From contig JACKIB010000010.1 of the NCBI GenBank assembly GCA_020638695.1, positions 62,001-126,000 on the forward strand: a stretch of 64,000 nucleotides of DNA. Direction: 5' to 3'. A program made the translations under genes and the position numbers. Position 1 is the first letter of the stretch. The number at the start of each line of letters is the position of its first letter. Below are positions 57,956 to 64,000 of the stretch, piece by piece. This stretch comes from Planctomycetota bacterium (GTDB taxonomy: Bacteria > Planctomycetota > UBA1135 > UBA2386). The notes under the pieces were generated by a model. It was given only the letters and a program-made list of their open reading frames with translations. It made no database searches and was not told where the DNA came from.

Positions 57956-59935
57956 ATGAACCGGGCCCGCTGCAGCGCACCGATCCTCGGCATCGCCGGT
58001 GTGCTGCTGGCGGCTGTCGCGGGCTGCAGCTCGGAGGGTGCCGCCCCGGAACCCGGTGCCACGCCGACGTTCACCCGTGACGTCGCGCCGATCGTGTTCA
58101 CCCATTGCGCGCCCTGCCACCGCCCCGGAGAGCCGACCCCGTTCACCCTGCTGAGCTACGACGATGTGCGGCGGAAGGCGAAGCAGATCGCCCGGGTCAC
58201 GGCGCGCCGGCTGATGCCGCCGTGGCTGCCCCTCCCCGGGCACATTCCGCTGGTCGGTGCGCGGCGACTCACCGACGCGCACATCGACACGTTGCGTCGC
58301 TGGGTCGAGGCCGGCACCCCCGAAGGCGATGCGCGCGACTTGCCGCCACTGCCCACCTGGCCGCGCGGTTGGCAGCTGCGTGAGCCCGACCTCGTGGTCA
58401 CCCTGCCCGAGCCGTTCGCGTTGCCGGCGAAGGGTCCCGACGTGTTCCGCAACTTCGTGGTGCCGGTGCAGGTGGCGTCGCGGCGCTTCGTCGCGGCGGT
58501 CGAGATCCGTCCCGGTAGTCGAGCGGTGCACCACGCGATCCTGCAGGTCGACCGCACCCTCGGCTCGCGTCGGCGCGATGCGCAAGACGAGGGACCTGGG
58601 TTCGCGGGAATGTCCATGGCCAGCTCCGAGCCGCCGGATGGGCACTTCCTCGGTTGGACTGCGGGCAAGCGGGTGCTGCCGGCACCGCCCGGTATGGCGT
58701 GGCGACTGTTTCCGGGTTCCGATTTGGTGCTGCAGCTGCACCTGACGCCGACCGGCAAGCCCGAGCAGGTCGCACCGCGCATCGGCCTGTTCTTCACCGA
58801 CGAACCGCCGCGCAGCATGCCGCAACCGATCGTGTTGTTCAGCGAAGCGATCGACATTCCGCCGGGCGATGCCGAGTATCGGGTGCGCGACGCGTTCACC
58901 CTGCCGGCTCCCGTGCGGGTGTTCGGGGTGTATCCGCACGCCCACTACCTGTGCCGCAGCATGCGCGGTTTCGTGCGCTTGCCCGACGGTGCGCAGCGCA
59001 CGATGTTCGAGATCGCTGCCTGGGACTTCGACTGGCAGGACGACTACCGGTTCGTCGCCCCGCTCGATCTCCCGGCCGGAGCGGTGATCGAGTTCGAGTA
59101 TCGGTTCGACAACAGCTCCGCAAATCCGGGCAACCCCAGCGACCCGCCGCGCCGGGTTCGGTTCGGCCAGGAGTCGCGCGACGAGATGGCGACGCTGACG
59201 GTGATGGCGGTGCCGCGCGACGCGGCGGGGCGCCGCGCGGTCCGGGCCGAGGGGTGGCGCGCGACGCTGCGCAAGAAGCCGTGGGACTACCACGCGCACC
59301 TGCAGCTCGCGCGGGTGCTGCACGAAGGTGGAGACATCGCCGCGGCGATGGTCGAGTTGCAGAACGCGTTGCGCTTGCGTCCTGACTACACCGACGCGCT
59401 GAGCGAAGCCGCGGCGTGTGCCCTGCGGCAGGGGCGAACGGACGCCGCCCGCAGGGCCCTGGAACGCGTGCTGGCGGGCGAACCCGACCACGGTCATGCC
59501 CTGCTCTGGCTGGGACGCGCGTGCCTGCAGCAGCGCGACGCCGCGGGCGCGCGACGCGCGTTCGAACACCTTCTTCGGGTCCGTCCCGACGACGTCGAGG
59601 GCCACAACGAGCTGGGCATGCTGCTGGCGCGGAACGGCAGCCCGGCCGCTGCAGTGCACCACTTCGAGCGGGTCCTCGCGTTCCGCCCGGAGCTCGCCGA
59701 GGCCCGCAACAACCTCGCGACCGCCCTGCTCGAGCAGCGGATCCTGCCGCGCGCCATCGACGAGTTCCGCAGGGCACTCGCGCTGCGTCCCGACTACTTC
59801 CATGCCCGCTTCAACCTCGCCCGCGCCCTGCTCGCCGCCGGGGAAGTACGGCAGGGTCGGGAGGAACTCGCCAAGGCGGCGGCGCTGCGGCCCGAGGATC
59901 CGGCGGTGCGGGCCGAGCAGGCGCGCTGGCGATGA
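57956..59935 (+). CDS. Lipoprotein fusion: cytochrome c + copper type II monooxygenase-like + TPR repeats
   Basis: 659 residues with a lipobox (LLAAVAGC). Cytochrome c site HCAPCHRPG (C51, C54, H55). Copper ligand order as in peptidylglycine monooxygenases: His pair 192-193 (AVHHAILQV), His262 (LQLHLTP), H-x-H 328-330 (YPHAHYL), Met411 (DEMATLT). The C-terminal about 215 residues are TPRs (AHLQLARVLHEGGDIAAAMVELQNALRLRPD, AVHHFERVLAFRPELAEARNNL). It resembles the gene at 46038 without its thioredoxin domain. Probably a periplasmic oxygenase with its own electron entry; substrate unknown. The stop overlaps an ATG at 59932 (ATGA) that is in frame with the next gene. Confidence 0.85.
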   Translation: MNRARCSAPILGIAGVLLAAVAGCSSEGAAPEPGATPTFTRDVAPIVFTHCAPCHRPGEPTPFTLLSYDDVRRKAKQIARVTARRLMPPWLPLPGHIPLVGARRLTDAHIDTLRRWVEAGTPEGDARDLPPLPTWPRGWQLREPDLVVTLPEPFALPAKGPDVFRNFVVPVQVASRRFVAAVEIRPGSRAVHHAILQVDRTLGSRRRDAQDEGPGFAGMSMASSEPPDGHFLGWTAGKRVLPAPPGMAWRLFPGSDLVLQLHLTPTGKPEQVAPRIGLFFTDEPPRSMPQPIVLFSEAIDIPPGDAEYRVRDAFTLPAPVRVFGVYPHAHYLCRSMRGFVRLPDGAQRTMFEIAAWDFDWQDDYRFVAPLDLPAGAVIEFEYRFDNSSANPGNPSDPPRRVRFGQESRDEMATLTVMAVPRDAAGRRAVRAEGWRATLRKKPWDYHAHLQLARVLHEGGDIAAAMVELQNALRLRPDYTDALSEAAACALRQGRTDAARRALERVLAGEPDHGHALLWLGRACLQQRDAAGARRAFEHLLRVRPDDVEGHNELGMLLARNGSPAAAVHHFERVLAFRPELAEARNNLATALLEQRILPRAIDEFRRALALRPDYFHARFNLARALLAAGEVRQGREELAKAAALRPEDPAVRAEQARWR

Positions 59936-60000
59936 ACCGTTCAGCGCCGCGGTGGGACGCAGAACTGCATGCCACCGCGTCCTCCGGTACATTGAGCGCG

Positions 60001-61950
60001 ATGTTGCCGCTGCGCCCTGTGCTGTCGATCCTCGCATGTCTTGTCGCGGTTGCGCCGATCGTCGGTCAATCGAAGCAACGCGCCAGAGCCCTTGGCGAAG
60101 TCCAACAGTCCGACGGCAAGCCGTGGGTGGGAGTGAAGGTCGTGCTGGTGTCGGCGCGCATTCCACTTGCCATCGGCGTGCTGCCGGAGGCGGACATCGA
60201 CACGGTGGAGGCGGTGACCGACGCGCGCGGCCGGTTCCGCGCCGACGTGCTGCGGAACCGCGCATACGCCGCGTGGGCGGTCGGCGAGCCCGGGCGGGAC
60301 GGGGGGTGCCGACGCACGACGGTTGCCGAGAATGTGTTGGCCGGCGCACCGTGTTTGTTGCGCGAGGACCCCAAGCGCTCGTTCGCCCACCGGATTCGGT
60401 TCCGGCGCGTGGACGGTTGGGCCGAGCGCGCTCCGTTGCGCGTCCGATTGCTCTACGGCGGCACGAAGCACAAGCAAACCCTCGAGATGCCACTCGGTGA
60501 CGAGGGGGAGTTCACGGTGCCACCGCTGCCGGGGGAGAGATTCTCGACGGTGATCGTCGGCAAGGTCGGCCCACCGATCTTGATGGACCGGGCGAACCGC
60601 GTCTCCACCAAAGCGAGCCACAGTGTGCGGGTTCGCGATCTGCCCAAGCCACGTGTCCGGTCGATCGAGGTGCGCTGTGGCGACACGGGCAAGGGGGTGG
60701 CCGCGAAGCTGTACGTGCAGTTCAACGGCGGCTTGCTGCTGCCGCTCGGCCAGACCGAGGCCTCCGGGATCGGGGAGGTCGTCGTCCCGGATACGCAGTT
60801 CACTTCGGTGGCCTACTTCGCCGACGCCGCGGGGTATTGCATGGGCAACGCCCACCCCGGGGAGTCGCAGTTCGTCACGGACAAGACCTGGGCGCAGCTG
60901 CGGCCTGGCAAGTCGCCCGACTTCCACGCCAACCTGGAGAAGGGCCAGGCGATGGACCTGCAGGTGCTGCTCGGCCCGGACGCCCCCGCGGATCGGCTGG
61001 TCCTCGAAATCGCCGGCACGAGTGTGCACCGCTTCCGTCCCAACAGCCGCAGTCTGGGTTTCTACACTCGGCTGGTCCGAACTGACGAGCAGGGGCGCGT
61101 GTCGATCGGCGGGGTCGCCGCGGACGCGAAGCGGTTCGCGGCCAACGCCGAACTGTCCGCAGCGCACTGTGCCAAGCTGCCGGCGGAGTGGCGCGACCGC
61201 GTGCACCCTGGGATCCACGGGTTGCTGGACCGAGCGCTGGCGCAAAAGACCCGCGGTCGCGCAGTGGTCGACCTGTCCACCTGGTGCCCGGTGCAATTCG
61301 AGCTTCGCGATCCGGAGGGACTGCCGGCGTCCGGTGCGCGCATCTGGCCGCTGCGCACCGACCTCGGCTACTGGGGCGCGGAGGTCGACGGGCCGCTGGT
61401 GGATCGAAACGGCCGCCTGTTCATGTTGGTCGACCCCGAGGTCGAAACGATGCTGCTGTTCGCCAAGGGTGACGCGGCGCTGGCCAAGCGGCTGGTCGTC
61501 GATCGAACGGTGCGCGCCGCCCCCGCACGGGTGTCGGTCCGGCTCCCTGAGCCGGTGCGCTTGACCGGCGTCGTCCTCGGCAAGAACGGCAAGCCGGCTG
61601 CAGGGATGACTCTGTGGCGGTACATCGGCTGGAACGGGTTGGAGCAGGTCGACGATCCGGCCGACGAGCCGTCACGGGCCCCGGCCGTGGCCGCGGCCAA
61701 ACACAGTGAAGTGCGGTTGTGCGCTCCGACCGTGTTGCAGCGGCGGAGCCTTCTGTCGTTCTGGATGTCGCGCACGAGCACGATGGTCACCGACAAGGCG
61801 GGCCGGTTCGAGTTCCGCGTGCCGCCGGTGCCGATGCGCTACACCATCCACGGCACGCGGTCGTTCCTCGGGTTGTTCCAGGAGCGCGTCAACCACTCCT
61901 TCTCCTTCGATGGCAAGTCCGCGCCGAAGCTGGAGCTGGTCACCCGTTGA
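60001..61950 (+). CDS. Secreted protein with carboxypeptidase-regulatory-like domains
   Basis: 649 residues from the ATG at 60001, which starts a signal peptide (LPLRPVLSILACLVAVAPIVGQ). An in-frame ATG at 59932, overlapping the upstream stop, would add 23 residues in front of the signal; it is less likely to be the start but may explain coupling. Beta-sandwich motifs lie at both ends: DGKPWVGVKVVLVSA...VTDARGRFRADVL, and LTGVVLGKNGKPAAGMTLWRY...VTDKAGRFEFRVPP. The middle 350 residues are not recognised. Surface role likely; no catalytic residues seen. Confidence 0.78.
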   Translation: MLPLRPVLSILACLVAVAPIVGQSKQRARALGEVQQSDGKPWVGVKVVLVSARIPLAIGVLPEADIDTVEAVTDARGRFRADVLRNRAYAAWAVGEPGRDGGCRRTTVAENVLAGAPCLLREDPKRSFAHRIRFRRVDGWAERAPLRVRLLYGGTKHKQTLEMPLGDEGEFTVPPLPGERFSTVIVGKVGPPILMDRANRVSTKASHSVRVRDLPKPRVRSIEVRCGDTGKGVAAKLYVQFNGGLLLPLGQTEASGIGEVVVPDTQFTSVAYFADAAGYCMGNAHPGESQFVTDKTWAQLRPGKSPDFHANLEKGQAMDLQVLLGPDAPADRLVLEIAGTSVHRFRPNSRSLGFYTRLVRTDEQGRVSIGGVAADAKRFAANAELSAAHCAKLPAEWRDRVHPGIHGLLDRALAQKTRGRAVVDLSTWCPVQFELRDPEGLPASGARIWPLRTDLGYWGAEVDGPLVDRNGRLFMLVDPEVETMLLFAKGDAALAKRLVVDRTVRAAPARVSVRLPEPVRLTGVVLGKNGKPAAGMTLWRYIGWNGLEQVDDPADEPSRAPAVAAAKHSEVRLCAPTVLQRRSLLSFWMSRTSTMVTDKAGRFEFRVPPVPMRYTIHGTRSFLGLFQERVNHSFSFDGKSAPKLELVTR

Positions 61951-61965
61951 CCCGATCCGGCGTCT

Positions 61966-63612
61966 TCAGCGCCGGCCCACCGCCACCTGGCTCCGCACTT
62001 GGTCCGCCGCGAGTTCGAAGTTGCACATCCGAACTTCGTCCAGTCGGCCGTGGAAGTAGTTGCCGCTGAACTTGCCGACGTAGAGGAAGTTGTTGCCGCG
62101 CCACACCGGCTTGTCGACCCCGACCTCCTCGCCGAGCAGCACGCCGTCGACGTAGAGCTTCAGTCGCTTGTCGGCCGGGGCGAAGCGGTTGTAGGTCCCG
62201 GCGACGTGGTGCCATGACCCGTCGGCGAGCGAGTATGGCGCGCGCACCGAGATGTAGGAGCGCGTGTCGTCCGGATGCCGCACTGCCAGTTGCACGGTGT
62301 CGTGCGACACCAGGTAGAGGCGCGCCTTGTAGGTGGTGGAGTACTCGTCGATCGTGATCAATCCGCTGCCGGTCTGCTTGGCGTCGTCGGTCGACAGCCA
62401 GGTGGACAAGCTGAGGTAGTTGCCAGTGTCGAACTCGTCCTCGCTCCCGGCGATCGGCACCTTCACGTAGTCGTTGACTCCGTCGAAGTACAGGCAGTTG
62501 CCGACCGCACCCGTGAACCACGAGTGGCTCGGGCCCACCAGCTGACCGTGGTTCGCGTAGCTCCAGCCGCCGTTCGAATCGCCAGACGAGTCTGCTGCGG
62601 TCGATCCCCAGTATTCGCCGAAACCCAGGTGCACGATGTGGCGGTGGTAGCCCACAGTGCGGTTCTTGGTGATCAGGTTCCAGTTGTTGTTGGCCCAACT
62701 GATGTTGTCGACGTAGAGCCGCGTGGTGGCGTTCATCGGCATGCGGTAGGACCCGAGCTTCCAGGTCGCGTGACGCCGGTCGGCCAGCGGTACCTTGCCG
62801 GCCAGGAAGTCGGTCCACAGCTGCGCCGGTGTCCGCGGGTCGTCCCTGGCGACCGCGGTGGTCCAGCTCATCGGCACGCCGTGCACGTCGGCGATCACCC
62901 GCCAAGCCCCGGTCTCGTTCTCCATCAGCCACACCGTTGCGCTACCCGGTGCCAGCAGCCCGCGGCCGGGCGTCACGCGGAACATGAAGCGATACCAGTG
63001 GCGCGGCTGAAGCGGCATGGTCTTCCCCGAGTTCTGCACCGGGTCGAGCAGGTCGGTCCACACGTTCTTGTGGATTCCGTCGCCGCGCAGCGCGTCGCCC
63101 CGCGCCTGGACCCGCAGGTAGCCCTGGCCGATCGAGAAGTACAGGAACGGGTTGAGCCGCGCGTCCTGCCACAGCTGGCTGAAGATCAGCGAGGAAGTCT
63201 CGGTCTCGGGCGGCGGGGTCTCGAACCACACCGCGAAGGTGAAGTACATCGTGTCGCCGTGCGGGGACGCCGGGCCGATGTCCCACCCGGTCATCATCAT
63301 CTGCTCGGAGCGATCGTTCACCCCCGACCAGTTCGGCAGCACCCGGACCTTGTAGCTGCGCGCGCCCATGTAGGCCTGGTCGGTCCAGTGCTCCCAGAGG
63401 CGGCCGGCGTAGGCTTGGCGGAACAGGCTTTGCGTCAGCCCGCTGGGTCCGGGCGACTGGACGTTTCCGTTGCTCAGGATGGTGGAGCCGTAGTCACCCT
63501 GGATCTCGAACCAGCCGTCCTCCGGCTTGCCCTGTGCGGGCGCGCGGTGGAACAGGCCGCCCAGAACGGTGGTGAGGAGCAGGGGGATCGCCCGGCAGGT
63601 CACGTGTCGCAT
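61966..63612 (-). CDS. Secreted protein with polysaccharide-lyase-like and LamG-like domains
   Basis: 548 residues with a signal peptide (IPLLLTTVLGGLFHRAPAQ). The N-terminal about 300 residues have a jelly-roll pattern of concanavalin-like lyases (TMYFTFAVWFETPPPETE, LQPRHWYRFMFRVTPG, LYVDNISWANNNWN). The C-terminal domain (about 370-535) is LamG/concanavalin A-like (AVGNCLYFDGVNDYVKVP, LSLSTWLSTDD, GSWHHVAGTYNRFAPADKRLKLYVDG, GRLDEVRMCNFEL). A carbohydrate-binding or degrading enzyme is likely, but catalytic residues cannot be named. It converges with the gene ending at 61950. An 8-T run at 63658-63665 lies upstream. Confidence 0.8.
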   Translation of the reverse strand: MRHVTCRAIPLLLTTVLGGLFHRAPAQGKPEDGWFEIQGDYGSTILSNGNVQSPGPSGLTQSLFRQAYAGRLWEHWTDQAYMGARSYKVRVLPNWSGVNDRSEQMMMTGWDIGPASPHGDTMYFTFAVWFETPPPETETSSLIFSQLWQDARLNPFLYFSIGQGYLRVQARGDALRGDGIHKNVWTDLLDPVQNSGKTMPLQPRHWYRFMFRVTPGRGLLAPGSATVWLMENETGAWRVIADVHGVPMSWTTAVARDDPRTPAQLWTDFLAGKVPLADRRHATWKLGSYRMPMNATTRLYVDNISWANNNWNLITKNRTVGYHRHIVHLGFGEYWGSTAADSSGDSNGGWSYANHGQLVGPSHSWFTGAVGNCLYFDGVNDYVKVPIAGSEDEFDTGNYLSLSTWLSTDDAKQTGSGLITIDEYSTTYKARLYLVSHDTVQLAVRHPDDTRSYISVRAPYSLADGSWHHVAGTYNRFAPADKRLKLYVDGVLLGEEVGVDKPVWRGNNFLYVGKFSGNYFHGRLDEVRMCNFELAADQVRSQVAVGRR

Positions 63613-63725
63613 GCGCCTGCAGTGCCCGGGGTGCGGAGCGCGAACGCGGGGTGACCGTTTTTTTTGCCGTGGTGCGACCGATCGTCCACGGATCGTCGTC
63701 GTTCCTCGGGCAGCGGCGGGGATTC

Positions 63726-64000
63726 TCAGCGCGGCGGGGTTCGCCCGCGCAATTCGTCACGCTGGGTCGCCAACCGCTTGGCGGCGGGGTGGTTGCTGCC
63801 GAGCCGCTTCGCTGCGTTGGCTGCCGCGGTGCCGAGCAGCTCTCGTGCGCGATCGGTCCGGCCCGCGGCGATCAGCGCGCGTGCGTGCGTGGACTGGAGC
63901 GTGGCGAGTTCGACCTGCACCGGGCGTGGTGCACCGGGGAGATCCGCGGCGTCGGGCGCCATCGCATCCACCGCCTGCTGTGCTCGGCCGGCCGCCAGGA
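63726..64000 (-). CDS. C-terminal fragment of a TPR-like protein (cut by window edge)
   Basis: The minus-strand frame is open from the right edge to the stop at 63726. The visible about 90 residues are helical with TPR-like features (LQSTHARALIAAGRTDRARELLGTAA, AAKRLGSNHPAAKRLATQRDEL), like the repeats at the left end of the window. The rest lies outside. It could be the tail of a Ser/Thr kinase, as is common in planctomycetes, but this cannot be seen here. Confidence 0.65.
   Translation of the reverse strand, partial: LAAGRAQQAVDAMAPDAADLPGAPRPVQVELATLQSTHARALIAAGRTDRARELLGTAAANAAKRLGSNHPAAKRLATQRDELRGRTPPR

Noticed and set aside
57812..60493. 893-codon open frame on the minus strand
   Set aside because: It lies antisense to the cytochrome/copper oxygenase gene, has no family motifs and is Arg/His/Gln-rich, as expected from a high-G+C antisense frame.
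63658..63665. Run of eight T as a terminator
   Set aside because: No stable hairpin precedes it on the plus strand and no plus-strand gene ends there.

Overview
The window is about two-thirds G+C by eye. It is densely coded and reads like a chromosomal segment of a planctomycete-type bacterium. This placement is inferred from gene types: a Ser/Thr kinase with WD40-like and TPR-like tails overlapping its own ECF sigma gene, many secreted proteins with TPR or carboxypeptidase-regulatory-like domains, cytochrome c/copper-monooxygenase fusions, and a GyrA with the HPHGESVVYP active-site variant. No rRNA, CRISPR array, prophage or intact transposase gene was found. One tRNA (Arg, anticodon CCG) is present.

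Layout. 1-4.9 kb: end of a TPR protein, a secreted deiminase-like enzyme, a DnaQ-fold exonuclease, then an Arg-rich tail-anchored ORF behind an inverted repeat, lexA and a CDGSH iron-sulfur protein. 4.9-7.9 kb: an M61 peptidase, tRNA-Arg and a secreted calcium-site protein. 8.2-10.7 kb: an ECF sigma factor, an overlapping membrane anti-sigma candidate and an RseB-like periplasmic protein. 11-17.3 kb: a two-domain TlpA protein divergent from a degenerate NtrC-family regulator, a pseudouridine synthase, a histidine kinase and a frataxin (CyaY) gene preceded by a strongly structured RNA region with an intrinsic terminator. 17.6-25.3 kb: moxR, a TPR lipoprotein, fabI, mutY, a CinA-type protein and gyrA. 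25.5-30.5 kb: yqeY, two lipoproteins, a carboxypeptidase-regulatory-like protein, a NUDIX hydrolase and a Mesh1-like HD hydrolase. 31-34.9 kb: a polysaccharide flippase, a GT2 and an ARPP-1 lipoprotein. 34.9-39.3 kb: the kinase/ECF pair. 39.4-48.4 kb: a matrixin-like protease with a partner, an SMP-30-like protein, an aldehyde dehydrogenase, a thioredoxin-cytochrome-copper oxygenase and a DUF1697 protein. 48.6-56 kb: a chain of overlapping genes (HEAT protein, GT2-GT4 fusion, GT2, GT4, M20 amidohydrolase). 56-64 kb: a PLP decarboxylase, a second cytochrome-copper oxygenase, large secreted proteins and a partial TPR gene.

The non-coding gaps are not empty. They carry three dispersed repeat families: A (154-169 bp, bounded by CTAG, 20-bp terminal inverted repeats), B (about 180 bp, five recognisable copies plus remnants) and C (91 bp, two copies). 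A and B look like transposase-less mobile elements; two A copies share one CTAG, and A1 and B1 share another. One B copy supplies the stop codon and last residues of the pseudouridine synthase.

How the genes work together (inference): several units are translationally coupled through ATGA, GTGA or TAGTG overlaps (sigma/anti-sigma, ECF/kinase, cinA-like/mutY, flippase/GT2, and the 48.6-54.6 kb glycan chain). DNA repair and topology genes (lexA, mutY, gyrA, exonuclease) are spread through the first 25 kb. The rest is weighted towards envelope glycans, extracytoplasmic signalling and secreted redox enzymes and proteases.
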